Notes: a model not told the origin generated them from the letters alone. 64,000 bases of DNA from Blautia sp. OF03-15BH (GCF_003463065.1 NZ_QSCM01000002.1:1-64000), one strand, 5' to 3'. Counted from the stretch's first letter, positions 10,701-18,697 are shown. Numbers and translations: made by a program.

Positions 10701-13700
10701 TTGCGATAAGAGAGCAACCAGCTGGAAGATGTTCACTTACCGCATTACAGTTGGACAGTTCAATAAATTGAAACCGGGTGGCTCTTATGTTCTATCATAC
10801 GATACGGATGGAGGTTCATCTGCTAATTTTATGGATCTGATGAACTCAGATACTAGCGGACCTATAGTAAAAACCTTTACTCAGACAGCTATAAAAACAA
10901 ACTACGGATATCATTACACAATTAAAATTGTTTTGAAAGATACTCTGGTATGGGGCAACCAAGTTGTGTATCTTGAAAACAATTTATATCCTGGCATATC
11001 CGTCATTATAGCAAATATTAAACTTGAAGAAGGTAATAAGGCAACTCCATGGACTCCTGCACCCGAAGACATTGACGCCGCCATCAACACCAAAGTCAGT
11101 ACGACCGTATTCAACGAAGTCAAGCAGACCGTGGATACCAACTCAGCGACCATCACGAAGCTGTCTGAGACTGTCAGCAAAAAAGCGGACGGTTCAAGCG
11201 TAACCACCCTGTCGAACACAGTCAACAGCATTAAGCAGACCGCAGATGCGAATACTGCTTCAATCAGTTCGCTTACCACCACGGTCAGCAAAAAGGCAGA
11301 CGGAAGTACGGTTGATACAATCAGCAAGACACTGAACACCGTGAAGCAGACAGCAGATGCGAACAGTGCGAGCATTTCGGGATTGCAAACCACGGTCAGC
11401 AAAAAAGCGGACGGAAGTACAGTAGAGACACTGACAAACCGGGTATCAACCGCCGAACAGAATCTGGACGGGTTCAAAACGACTGTCAGCAAGACATACG
11501 TTACCAGTCAGGCCTACAATGAGAAAGTGGGTAGTCTTGAATCCGGCATCAGTGCGGCGAAGTCTACAGCGAATACAGCAAAAAGTACAGCTGATGCAGC
11601 GACCAAAACAGCGAATACCGCCAAGTCAACCGCTGACACCGCAAGCAAGACAGCCAGTGCGGCGAAGAGTACCGCTGAGGGAGCAGTCAGCACAGCCGAT
11701 ACTGCGAAAAGTACAGCAGATTCCGCAAGCAAGACGGCAAGCAGTGCAAAGTCCACAGCTGATTCCGCAGTGAACACCGCCAATACCGCGAAGAGTACGG
11801 CAGATGCGGCGAAGAGTAGTGTGGATAGTCTGGAGATTGGTGGAAGGAATCTAGCGAGATGGACGTCATCAGAATGGTCTGACTGGATAAGACCGGGTAC
11901 CGGAGAAAACCAAAATAGAACTTTTACAAGAATAACAGTTCCGGGTGATACACAAGTAGGCGATGTATTCACAACCACAATCGAATTCGAATGGAGCGAT
12001 TTCGCTTCACAATCGGGTCATACGTTTTCAATGTGGTTCCAAGGGTCACAAGATGGTGGATGGCGCCTCGCAAATCCATTTGCTAATAATCTTGGTATCA
12101 TAGAAACTTCAAGTGGGAAAAAAGTTTTTCGGGTCACAAATAAGTGGAGAGGGGACGCAACAGTTTATGGGTTTGGTATACGTGCTAATTATTCAGACGG
12201 TAATGGTAAATACCGATACAGATTTATAAAAGCTGAACGAGGCAACAAAGCAACTGACTGGACACCTGCACCGGAAGACGCTGTAGATCATCAGTACACA
12301 CAATATTACCGTTCGACGTCCACCATGACTCCGACCGGCGGCACATGGCAGAACACAGTTCCCGAACTGACGGAAAACACCTGCATCTGGACACGGCAGG
12401 CTATTGTCCACGTAGGCGGTGACATTGAATATTCAAACCCTGTGATGGATTCTGTCACGAAAAAAGTCGTCAGCATGGATGCGGAAGTCACCAAGACCGC
12501 CGAAGGGCTGACCAGTACTGCGAACAAGGTAACCACCCTTACGAACGACCTTGCAGGTATGACGACCCGACTTGGAACGGCAGAAAGCAAAATCACCCAG
12601 AACGCCGATAGCATCAGTGCGAAGGTGTCAACTACGGATTTCAACACGTTCAAGACAAACAATACCACGGCTATCAACGATGCAAAGAGTTCTGCAATAT
12701 CCACAGCGGCTTCTGATGCAACAAAGAAAGCCGACAATGCCAAATCGGCGGCTATTTCCACTGCGGCATCTGACGCTACCACCAAAGCCAATAATGCTTT
12801 GAGTTCCGCCAAGACCTACTCCGATGGTCAAATCAAAACCGTCAATGCGGCAATCACCCAGACCAATACCGAAATTTCAGCAATGAAAGGGCAGATTGCG
12901 TTGAAGGTGGAACAGACGGATATCAACAAGGCGATTGATGGAGTGATCGTTGGTGGGAGGAATCTAGCTACAAAAACCAACCGAGGCACTACAAATTGGT
13001 GGTGGTCCATGCAAAAAGGTGATTATACTGCAACCGAAGTGGTAGAAAATGGAGTAAGATGCTGTAAATTAACGCGAGGTTCAACTGCTCAATCTGGATG
13101 GAGCATTATCTCATATAGTGGTATTGGACGTAACAAATGGGAACCGAACACTACTTATACTGTTTCCGTAGAAGTAAAAGCTTCCAACATTGGTGATATT
13201 TTCCCTAAATTTCTTTGTGGTGATGGGACAAATGGTATTATACAATACTGTAAATCTATAAAAAGTAAAACCGTAACAAACGCTTGGACAAAACTTATTT
13301 GGATTGTCCAGTCATCTAATGAGTTGCCAACACGAACCGACCAAAACACATACTTTGTTGGTATGCACAGTTCCCCAGGAGCCTGGTACCAATTCAGAAA
13401 TTTAAAAATCGAAAAAGGCAATAAACCCACCGACTGGACGCCGGCTCCCGAGGATGACGAAGAGCGCTTATCTAGCTTGGAATCCTGGAAATCCGAGGCA
13501 TCACTGAAGATCACAAAAGACGGCATCATTGGCACGGTAGGTTCCTACTACGCAACCGGAGCGGATGTTATAAATCTGACCGGAAGAGTAACCGCCGCCG
13601 AGTCCACAATCAAACAGCAGTCCGACAGCATTGCATTGACGGTAAAAAAAGATGGCGTAATTTCGGCAATCAACCAGACAAGTGAATCTGTGAAGATTTC

Positions 13701-15519
13701 TGCAAACAAGATTTCTCTCACAGCGGCAGGACTGGTGAATATCATTAACAAAGGAACCACAAAGATTGAAGCGTCGAAGCTGAATCTGAGTGCGACCGAT
13801 GTGGTGAATATCATCAACAAAGGAACTACAAAGATTGAAGCGTCGAAGCTGAACCTGTCCGGTTATGTGACAATCAGCTCCCTTTCCAGTTCCGGAACCA
13901 CCACAATTGACGCGTCAAACATCAAAACCGGTAAGATTTCTACGGACCGGCTAGATGTGAATGGTATATTTGCAAAAGAAGTAAGTGCGACAAAGCTTCA
14001 TGTGACTGGAAATAGCAAGATCGACGGAAACCTTGTAACATCCGGCATCAACGCATCAAACATCACTACCGGAACCATATCGGCAGACCGGTTGGATGTG
14101 AATGGGATTTTTGCGAAGGATGTGACGGCAACCGGTACAATTACGGGTGTGACGTTGGCAGGTAGTAGCATTACAACAAAAACCGGTAATAAAGGAAGCG
14201 TCAATATAGCCGGAGATACCATATCGGCAAAATACAGCTATGCGAGCAACAAAACGCAAGAAATGGGTCTTTGTGCTGATGGCTTGTCATTCGGCGAAAC
14301 GGTCAAAAATGGCAATTCAGCATCGACATACAGTTATGTGAGCATTGACCAGAACGGGCTGTACATACAAGACATCGTTCACTTGTCACGTTCCGCCGCA
14401 CAGGCTACATTTTCGTGCAGTGTCGTAGCACCGGGACTGGGTGTGCATGGTTCTGCGGACATCAGTAATGATCTGAGGGTGTACGGAGCAGCCACGATCG
14501 ATACAGGACTTACAGTCAAAAATGCGGGGCTGGAATTGTATGCTGCAAAACCGTTTATTGATTTTCATTTCGGCGATTCGAGTGCAGATTACACATCGAG
14601 AATTATCGAACTGGAATCCGGAAAGTTGAATATCAATGGCGTTGTTTGCAATAGAGGCGCTATTTGGGGGACAAATATTGCGATTGACGGTCCTGGAACA
14701 TTTACAAAAGGCATCACTTCAAAATCCGAATCCGTCTTTCATACCGGTTCCTATGCAGACCCATATCCCGGTAAATCCTGCACAATCAAATCCTGGGGGA
14801 CTGTGGCGTCCTTACGGTTTGCGGCAAAGGGTGTGAGCAACACCTGGCTCGGCGCCGCAAAGCCGGACGGAGCGGCATACGATACAATTAACACAGATGC
14901 CGGGGCTTTGGTTCCTGGCTGGCGTGTCCGGACAGCAGACGGTGCCTGGGTGGGTGCTTCTTATGCACAGGATCCTGGATTTAGGATCTATTATTGTAAT
15001 GCTTCCAGACTTGCAGGTAGTTCAAATGGCACAGACGCCATTTACACGTTCGGTTCATCGGGTACATTCTACGCAAAATCGGTATCCCAGACCTCCGACG
15101 AGCGAGAAAAGAATATCATATCTGGCATCACGGAAAAGTATGAGAATCTTTTTATGCGTCTGAAACCGGTATTATTCAACTGGAAAACCGGCACTGACGG
15201 CATTCACATGGGATTCGGAGCACAGACTACCTTGGATCTGGCTGAAAAGTGCGGTATCAGTGCGAATGAACTGGCTGCCGTACACCGGAGTGAGACAGAG
15301 GAACCGTGGTCGATGAGTTACACGGAGATCGTTCCGCTTGCGGTGCAAATGGTACAGAAAGCTATCACCTCTATTGATTCCACCAGAAAGGAGGTGAGCA
15401 CCCTTGGACAGAATATGACCGCCCGGATGGAATCCCTGCAGTATCAGCTTGCACAGGCTTTTGACCGGATTGCGGCGTTAGAGAAAGAGAGCAAATCACT
15501 CCGGCAGGCACTGAGCTGA
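7714..15519 (+). CDS. tail tip/receptor-binding protein with S74 chaperone end
   Basis: A 2601-residue virion protein likely to form the tail tip and recognise the host. Residues 1-315 resemble the N-terminal region of phage minor structural (Tal, prophage_tail) proteins. Then come long Ala/Ser/Thr/Lys coiled-coil repeats (AKSSAISAAA-like). Three separate modules begin GGRNL and end with GNKxTxWTPAPED, at about residues 955-1119, 1375-1523 and 1746-1913. Residues 2010-2150 are beta-repeats (TTKIEASKLNLS; ISTDRLDVNGIFAK). The C-terminus has TSDEREK with Ser2461 and Lys2466, the Ser/Lys pair of S74 intramolecular chaperones that trimerise and then cleave themselves off, followed by a terminal coiled coil. 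The GGRNL modules are visibly more AT-rich than their flanks, suggesting exchange. Confidence 0.9.
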   Translation: MLKIFNQSHEAVGYIKKCRDCKIESVLSTAEKTLSFTYLGKAGKIDYEYYIQTSDDEYVVKAIRITSDGYPEYTATLNTEELEAKTWETFLAKDSSLRDTANLALAGTGWRVAECTVGKKRSMGLQNVTSKVVLQKICTVFMCEMQVDSKAKTVSFKEKFGEDKGVYFLQGLNLRKLTLSGDTYDFYTRIIPVGKDGLKITAVNGGKEYIDNFQYSKKIIPYIWQDASYEDATALMEDATEKLKDLSIPKKSYTADVRDLAYRSAEYSILEYNLGDTITLIDRKTGIRDTQRITKIVEYPGDPDKNTCDIANTRETFDEIQSRLKEAASIIEAVKNLDGSINGNTVDKVTTDQILGFKEGVESGIQTSNTISGIKTDIKEVTADIGTIRSTYLKTTDADIKFATIENLNATTATVHDLNADYAKFKTATANEFSTQTAQIKKLSGDFASFKTGDFESLKAKQADFETATAKNFTATSARIDAVTGDLASYKNVVAENFSAANGKIENLETTTLKAADAKLTYATIESLNALKGDITDLNVGSLTARVATIEGAYISKTETKQLLAGYADISLANVKAGTIDSALIRDGAITDAKIASVSANKLTAGTIDASKINVTNINADNLTVGTINGQRIGDKSIDLTKLSKEVPTKEYLDNIQNGLQSQIDSAIQTYTSDTIPTLKNSPAVSWTDNSIRAKHVGDICYVTNAGGNADGYCYRFTNTGTSAAPVYEWVLIKDSDVNKALQELVTVNGDLTGLKTFQSETSSWRTSMDSELSSVKTRTTTIETTYSTKEETKTAADSAKSSAIASAKGYTDTAKTAAIASSKSYTDTATKDMATSTAVANAKKEAIDTAAKDATNKADAAKSSAISAAATDATTKANTAKSEAISTAASDATSKANAAKSAAISAASSDATKKANTAKSEAISAAASDATTKANAALNSAKGYADDAVDNIAVGGRNLLVKTNQGATYWSNSHANGEYSCESINWLGVNAVKMGCDKRATSWKMFTYRITVGQFNKLKPGGSYVLSYDTDGGSSANFMDLMNSDTSGPIVKTFTQTAIKTNYGYHYTIKIVLKDTLVWGNQVVYLENNLYPGISVIIANIKLEEGNKATPWTPAPEDIDAAINTKVSTTVFNEVKQTVDTNSATITKLSETVSKKADGSSVTTLSNTVNSIKQTADANTASISSLTTTVSKKADGSTVDTISKTLNTVKQTADANSASISGLQTTVSKKADGSTVETLTNRVSTAEQNLDGFKTTVSKTYVTSQAYNEKVGSLESGISAAKSTANTAKSTADAATKTANTAKSTADTASKTASAAKSTAEGAVSTADTAKSTADSASKTASSAKSTADSAVNTANTAKSTADAAKSSVDSLEIGGRNLARWTSSEWSDWIRPGTGENQNRTFTRITVPGDTQVGDVFTTTIEFEWSDFASQSGHTFSMWFQGSQDGGWRLANPFANNLGIIETSSGKKVFRVTNKWRGDATVYGFGIRANYSDGNGKYRYRFIKAERGNKATDWTPAPEDAVDHQYTQYYRSTSTMTPTGGTWQNTVPELTENTCIWTRQAIVHVGGDIEYSNPVMDSVTKKVVSMDAEVTKTAEGLTSTANKVTTLTNDLAGMTTRLGTAESKITQNADSISAKVSTTDFNTFKTNNTTAINDAKSSAISTAASDATKKADNAKSAAISTAASDATTKANNALSSAKTYSDGQIKTVNAAITQTNTEISAMKGQIALKVEQTDINKAIDGVIVGGRNLATKTNRGTTNWWWSMQKGDYTATEVVENGVRCCKLTRGSTAQSGWSIISYSGIGRNKWEPNTTYTVSVEVKASNIGDIFPKFLCGDGTNGIIQYCKSIKSKTVTNAWTKLIWIVQSSNELPTRTDQNTYFVGMHSSPGAWYQFRNLKIEKGNKPTDWTPAPEDDEERLSSLESWKSEASLKITKDGIIGTVGSYYATGADVINLTGRVTAAESTIKQQSDSIALTVKKDGVISAINQTSESVKISANKISLTAAGLVNIINKGTTKIEASKLNLSATDVVNIINKGTTKIEASKLNLSGYVTISSLSSSGTTTIDASNIKTGKISTDRLDVNGIFAKEVSATKLHVTGNSKIDGNLVTSGINASNITTGTISADRLDVNGIFAKDVTATGTITGVTLAGSSITTKTGNKGSVNIAGDTISAKYSYASNKTQEMGLCADGLSFGETVKNGNSASTYSYVSIDQNGLYIQDIVHLSRSAAQATFSCSVVAPGLGVHGSADISNDLRVYGAATIDTGLTVKNAGLELYAAKPFIDFHFGDSSADYTSRIIELESGKLNINGVVCNRGAIWGTNIAIDGPGTFTKGITSKSESVFHTGSYADPYPGKSCTIKSWGTVASLRFAAKGVSNTWLGAAKPDGAAYDTINTDAGALVPGWRVRTADGAWVGASYAQDPGFRIYYCNASRLAGSSNGTDAIYTFGSSGTFYAKSVSQTSDEREKNIISGITEKYENLFMRLKPVLFNWKTGTDGIHMGFGAQTTLDLAEKCGISANELAAVHRSETEEPWSMSYTEIVPLAVQMVQKAITSIDSTRKEVSTLGQNMTARMESLQYQLAQAFDRIAALEKESKSLRQALS
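13729..13857 (+). repeat. 72-base tandem duplication inside the tail protein gene
   Basis: The segment encoding VNIINKGTTKIEASKLNLS occurs twice, 72 bases apart (about 13735 and 13807), with only a few silent differences. It keeps the reading frame and adds one repeat to the beta-structured stalk. Confidence 0.8.
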
Positions 15520-15565
15520 CAGGAGCCTTGCCGGAACACCACTAATTTGAACAGTCAAAAAATCA

Positions 15566-15589
15566 TGGTCCCGGAACATACCGGGACCA
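15566..15589 (+). other. perfect 9-bp hairpin downstream of the tail protein gene
   Basis: TGGTCCCGG (15566-15574) and CCGGGACCA (15581-15589) are perfectly complementary around a 6-base loop. A-rich rather than T-rich sequence follows on the plus strand, so it is not a classic terminator there. It may act as an RNA processing or stability element between tail and lysis genes, or as a weak minus-strand terminator. Confidence 0.5.
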
Positions 15590-15613
15590 CATACAAAAAA
15601 AGGAGAATACACT

Positions 15614-15862
15614 ATGTTAAGTGAAATCAAAAAGAACGTAACCCTTACCGCAACTTCCACCATCGACGGCGCGGAAGTCGAAAACTATCAGGCAACTATC
15701 AACAGCGACAACCCGGATGACATGAACCTTTCAAGCTGGCAGGCGGATAAGGCCCTGTACAAGGCAAACCGTGTTCAGTGCCGGAAAGATGCCGCTGCGT
15801 TTGAGGATGCTGCCTATGCTGTGCAGGATGCCATGATCGCAGAGAAAGAGAAGCAGGCGTGA
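15614..15862 (+). CDS. small phage protein of unknown function
   Basis: An 82-residue, soluble, mixed-charge product preceded by AAAAAGGAG. It begins MLSEIKKNVTLTATSTIDG (beta-like) and ends in a helical tail with Asp/Glu/Lys. I do not recognise the family. It sits between the tail fibre gene and the lysis genes, where such short proteins are common in Lachnospiraceae prophages. It could be a fibre assembly helper or part of the lysis cassette. No catalytic motif is visible. Confidence 0.65.
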   Translation: MLSEIKKNVTLTATSTIDGAEVENYQATINSDNPDDMNLSSWQADKALYKANRVQCRKDAAAFEDAAYAVQDAMIAEKEKQA

Positions 15863-15880
15863 TGCTGAAAGGAGAGCGAC

Positions 15881-16186
15881 GTGGAAGGAATATCTAGAGA
15901 AGAACATGAAGAGTTCCGCCGCCGGATGGAAGAAGAGGACAAACGTCAGAACCGGCGGATTGAGCTGGTGGAAAAATCCATTCATCAGATTGGTGACATC
16001 GCTATGTCAGTAGAAAAAATGGCTGTGAGCCTGCAGAGCATGGTGAAAGAGCAGGAACAGCAGGGGAAACGGCTGGAAGCACTGGAATCCCGTGATGGGG
16101 AGATGTGGCGGAAGGCTGTAGGTTATGCAGTCACGGCACTGGTCGGAGCGGTGCTGGGATTCATGTTGAAACAGGTTGGGCTTTGA
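15881..16186 (+). CDS. XhlA-like membrane-anchored coiled-coil protein
   Basis: A 101-residue protein starting at GTG (15881) with GGAGAG upstream. Residues 3-75 are a charged coiled coil and residues 78-96 form a single C-terminal transmembrane helix (AVGYAVTALVGAVLGFML). This architecture matches haemolysin XhlA-type proteins that accompany holins and help bring lysis enzymes to the membrane. The holin gene follows 73 bases later. The family assignment is inferred from architecture and place. Confidence 0.65.
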   Translation: MEGISREEHEEFRRRMEEEDKRQNRRIELVEKSIHQIGDIAMSVEKMAVSLQSMVKEQEQQGKRLEALESRDGEMWRKAVGYAVTALVGAVLGFMLKQVGL

Positions 16187-16201
16187 AACAACAATACATA
16201 T

Positions 16202-16238
16202 CTGGTGGAATAGAATATAGCAATAGCTGTTCCACCAG
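16202..16238 (+). other. inverted repeat between lysis genes
   Basis: CTGGTGGAA (16202-16210) pairs with TTCCACCAG (16230-16238) around a 19-base loop. There is no T-run, so it is probably an mRNA hairpin just upstream of the holin ribosome binding site. Confidence 0.45.
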
Positions 16239-16259
16239 GACAGAAAGAGAGGTAGAAAA

Positions 16260-16541
16260 ATGGATCTGAGTTTTTTGACTGATTATTACATTCCGGTAGT
16301 GCTGGTGGCCTGCCTGATCGTGGGCTACTGCATCAAACATATTACCTGGTTGGAAAAAGTATCAAATGAATACATTCCTGCCATTCTGGCGATTCTGGGA
16401 GCCGCTCTGGCGTGCATTTCAACCGCATCTGGTGGAAATTCTATCACGCTGGAAACGATTGTCTACGGGGCGTTCACAGGACTGGCAAGCACCGGTTTGC
16501 ACCAGGCGTTCAAGCAGATTATCGATAAAAACAATTCATAA
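16260..16541 (+). CDS. phage holin
   Basis: A 93-residue protein with an N-terminal membrane helix (about residues 9-28) and two shorter hydrophobic stretches (42-56 and 63-82), ending in a charged tail (KQIIDKNNS). Size, topology and place between the XhlA-like gene and the amidase fit Firmicute phage holins (holin_5_2-like), which open the membrane at the end of the lytic cycle so that the endolysin can reach the wall. GAGAGG lies upstream of the ATG. A terminator-like hairpin follows the gene. Confidence 0.8.
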   Translation: MDLSFLTDYYIPVVLVACLIVGYCIKHITWLEKVSNEYIPAILAILGAALACISTASGGNSITLETIVYGAFTGLASTGLHQAFKQIIDKNNS

Positions 16542-16545
16542 AAAT

Positions 16546-16577
16546 GAGGGGGCGAGTGATCGTCCTCTTTGTTTTTT
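16546..16577 (+). terminator. terminator after the holin gene
   Basis: GAGG...CGA and TCGTCCTC form a stem with a small bulge (16546-16568), followed by TTTGTTTTTT. It lies between the holin gene and the ribosome binding site of the next small gene, so it may give partial termination. Confidence 0.55.
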
Positions 16578-16609
16578 GACGGAACCATTCCGCCGGAAAG
16601 GAGAAACAA

Positions 16610-16873
16610 ATGAGATTATCTGACACAATAGATCTGATGAACAGCCCGGATTACCGGGACCGCATGAAAGCAGAGTACCTGCAGACGAAGATCCGTCGTG
16701 ATGCACTGCATGAGATGTGCGTGAAATACGAGGCCGGCACGCTCAAATTCGAGCCAACCTGTTCCCTAGATTTACTGAAAAAACAGGAAACGATCATGAG
16801 TCAGTATCTGTACCTGCTGGAAATCCGGGCATCTCTGGAAGGAATCTGCCTGGAGGAAGGAGACGAAAAATGA
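16610..16873 (+). CDS. small phage protein, crAss001_48-related type
   Basis: An 87-residue protein with a good AAAGGAG site. The pattern DYRDRMKAEYLQTKIRRDAL...L.F.PTC....L..Q...M..YL..LEIRA..EGI recalls the small 'crAss001_48 related' family often found in gut phages; this is from memory of the family and not checked. The function is unknown. Its stop overlaps the amidase start by 4 bases (ATGA), so the two genes are translationally coupled. Confidence 0.65.
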   Translation: MRLSDTIDLMNSPDYRDRMKAEYLQTKIRRDALHEMCVKYEAGTLKFEPTCSLDLLKKQETIMSQYLYLLEIRASLEGICLEEGDEK

Positions 16874-17877
16874 GCGAGTTACACATCAAACAGAATTACC
16901 TCACGAACAATCGTTGCTATCAGACAGGGGCCATCTGTGAGAAAGTCGGTATCCAGATTCACACAATTGGCACGGGCCAGGGGACTGCACAGAGCGTGGC
17001 AGATTACTGGAATCAGGAAAAGGTAGCGGCATGTGTACACTACATCTGTGATGCAGATGTTTCCGGCAATGCGCTGCAGCTCCTCCCGGAAGAACTGCGT
17101 TCTTGGGCAGATGCCGGCTGGGGGAACAATAACCTGATTTCGATTGAGATTTGCGAGTCAGATTATATTTCCTACACCAGTGGAGCAAATTATGACGTCA
17201 ATAATGAAGAAAAATTTAAAGCAGATATCCTGCGCGGCTACAACACTGCAATCCTGCTCTGCGCGAAGATCTGTAAGGAACGCGGATGGGATCCGCTTGC
17301 GAAGCTCGGCAACGGAATGCATCTGATCTCTTCTCACAACGAAGGACGCCTGGCTGGCTTGTCCTCCGCGCACGTTGACCCTGATCACGTTTGGAGCCGC
17401 TTCAATTTGACGATGGACGGCTTCCGGAAAGCCGTAAAAGCGGCGATGAACTCCGAGGGCGGCCCGTATTACGTCCGGAAGGCATGGGGTAGAGCAGACA
17501 CCCAGATTGGAAGCTACACATACATCGACAATGCAAAGAAAGCCTGCCGGGCCGGCTACCACGTCTATGACGTCAACGGTAAGCTGATCTACAGCGCACC
17601 GGTCTTCCAGAAAGGCATCCGCTACCGCATGCAGACAGACCTTGCCCTGCGGACGGAACCGAAAGCATCTGCACCGCTGGTTCAGTACGACACCATCCCC
17701 GCGGCGAAGAGAAAGTACTTCAAGTGCGGCGGCTCCGGCGAAGCACTGATCCGGAAAGGTACCGTGGACAAGTGCCAGGGAGAGAAGCAGATCAGCGGAC
17801 GGGGCGTGTATATGAAGCTCAATTGGGGCTGGATTCTGGCCCAGTACAAGTGTAGAAACAGGGTCTTAAAGGTATAA
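16870..17877 (+). CDS. N-acetylmuramoyl-L-alanine amidase, endolysin
   Basis: This 335-residue endolysin should cut the bond between muramic acid and L-alanine in peptidoglycan at the end of phage growth. ATG at 16870 (preceded by GGAGG) is chosen over the longer frame opening at 16717, because that extension overlaps the previous gene. The amidase domain covers about residues 1-195: LTNNRCYQ, GTAQSVADYWN, CVHYICDAD (zinc-binding His), NLISIEICE and HLISSHNEG with the later zinc ligands. Residues 215-335 form an SH3-like C-terminal region (YRMQTDLALRTEPKASAPLV, then GVYMKLNWGWILAQYK) that probably binds the wall. There is no signal peptide, so export depends on the holin. Confidence 0.92.
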   Translation: MSELHIKQNYLTNNRCYQTGAICEKVGIQIHTIGTGQGTAQSVADYWNQEKVAACVHYICDADVSGNALQLLPEELRSWADAGWGNNNLISIEICESDYISYTSGANYDVNNEEKFKADILRGYNTAILLCAKICKERGWDPLAKLGNGMHLISSHNEGRLAGLSSAHVDPDHVWSRFNLTMDGFRKAVKAAMNSEGGPYYVRKAWGRADTQIGSYTYIDNAKKACRAGYHVYDVNGKLIYSAPVFQKGIRYRMQTDLALRTEPKASAPLVQYDTIPAAKRKYFKCGGSGEALIRKGTVDKCQGEKQISGRGVYMKLNWGWILAQYKCRNRVLKV

Positions 17878-17914
17878 AAAATGATAGTTTTGTACAAACA
17901 TCTAAACCAGAAAA

Positions 17915-17935
17915 ACCCCGGAAAAGCTCCGGGGT
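17915..17935 (-). terminator. minus-strand terminator facing the cotJ fragment
   Basis: CCCCGG and CCGGGG flank a 7-base loop. On the minus strand the stem is followed by TTTTT (the A5 run at 17911-17915). It would end minus-strand transcripts reading from the truncated cotJ operon into the prophage. Confidence 0.75.
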
Positions 17936-17936
17936 G

Positions 17937-18119
17937 CTACCACAATCCAAATTTTAAAAATGCCAGAAACGGCGAAAATATAAGGAAAAACAGGATTTTT
18001 ATGTACCATAGGTTACTGCTATCCGGTCCCCCGTACTGACTCATGATGATCTGAGCCAGTTTGGCATTTGGCTCTTTGATGTTGACTGGATGCTGCAGTC
18101 GTTTTTCATAATTCCACAT
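17937..18119 (-). pseudogene. cotJC: cotJC 5' fragment, cut by the prophage end
   Basis: CotJC is a manganese-catalase-like spore coat protein of about 190 residues. Here residues 1-33 (MWNYEKRLQHPVNIKEPNAK, then LAQIIMSQYGGPD) match the conserved CotJC N-terminus. After GGPD the family continues GELAASLRYL, but this frame turns into an unrelated hydrophobic tail of 27 residues (SSNLWYIKILFFLIF...) and stops. The break, near 18018-18025, coincides with the change from prophage lysis genes to chromosomal genes. The simplest reading is prophage insertion in cotJC, with the rest of the gene at the other prophage end outside the window. The gene starts 3 bases after cotJB in the same operon. The hydrophobic tail is probably meaningless. 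Confidence 0.8.
18010..18030. other. probable prophage attachment junction in cotJC
   Basis: This is where the CotJC-like coding sequence stops matching (after codons for QYGGPD) and phage-side sequence starts. The exact core cannot be set without the other prophage end or an empty-site genome. Confidence 0.6.
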
Positions 18120-18122
18120 AAA

Positions 18123-18503
18123 TTATTTCAACCTCCCTTCCCAGGGCCAGGGGGTATTGACCCATTCCCAGCATTCGCTGGATGCGTCATCGGCGGTGTC
18201 GATGGTAATAGGTCCGTAAAGAACAGCATATTCTTTTAAGGCTTTATTTCTCATGGCAATATGGTCTTCACAATAAGCAAGCGCTTCTCTGTCTGTCGGG
18301 TGAGTGTCCAGATAAAGGAGCATATCAGAGACAACAAAGCTGACCTGATTGATATAAGCAAGAAGCTGTTCCTGATTCATATTTCTGAGATCCAGAGAAT
18401 ATTTTGGCGGAACTGGCCGGTTTTGCGGAGGCGTGCAATAATTTGGACGGCCGGGGCAGGTCTGCGTTCTGTTTCCGTAAGCATTGCAGCTGGTTCTGTT
18501 CAC
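18123..18503 (-). CDS. cotJB: spore coat protein CotJB
   Basis: A 126-residue product whose C-terminal half carries the CotJB signature: LLAYINQVSFVVSDMLLYL, DTHPTDREALAYCEDH, YGPITI, and a W..V..PWPWEG end. The N-terminal 35 residues are Pro/Asn/Cys-rich and low in complexity. CotJB belongs to a small protein set made in the mother cell and laid down in the inner coat of the spore, together with CotJA and CotJC. The start overlaps the cotJA stop by 4 bases. It shows that the organism is a spore former. Confidence 0.9.
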   Translation of the reverse strand: MNRTSCNAYGNRTQTCPGRPNYCTPPQNRPVPPKYSLDLRNMNQEQLLAYINQVSFVVSDMLLYLDTHPTDREALAYCEDHIAMRNKALKEYAVLYGPITIDTADDASSECWEWVNTPWPWEGRLK

Positions 18504-18697
18504 AGGCAGGCACCTCCTTTTCCGCAGAATGGCAGGCAGAGCTCCGGGAATACAGTTCCAAGAGAGAGGGCAGTGGCAGGGTCATAAGCTTTGTGGAACG
18601 TCTGCCATGGAACATAAGCCATGGCAAGAGGAAGAGAATCAACCCCGGAATGATCCGGATGATCGGACTTCTGACAGCAATCTATATGATCTGACAT
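18500..18697 (-). CDS. cotJA: spore coat associated protein CotJA
   Basis: A 65-residue protein with the CotJA pattern LAMAYVPWQTFHKAYDP followed by AL..GTVFPEL.LPFCGKGG. It is the first gene of the cotJABC operon. An AAAGGAG site lies 6 bases before the ATG. The upstream minus-strand sequence contains CATATATT (about 30 bases before the ATG), resembling a sigma-E -10 element, but I could not find a convincing -35, so sigma-E control is inferred from known cotJ biology. Confidence 0.88.
   Translation of the reverse strand: MSDHIDCCQKSDHPDHSGVDSLPLAMAYVPWQTFHKAYDPATALSLGTVFPELCLPFCGKGGACL

Noticed and set aside
15566..15589. terminator on the plus strand
   Set aside because: The stem is perfect but A-rich sequence follows, not T-rich.
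16717..16869. N-terminal extension of the amidase frame
   Set aside because: It overlaps the preceding small gene in another frame and has no ribosome site; ATG 16870 overlaps that gene's stop by 4 bases and has GGAGG.
17937..18020. independent small membrane protein
   Set aside because: The hydrophobic tail is simply the read-on of broken cotJC into prophage sequence.
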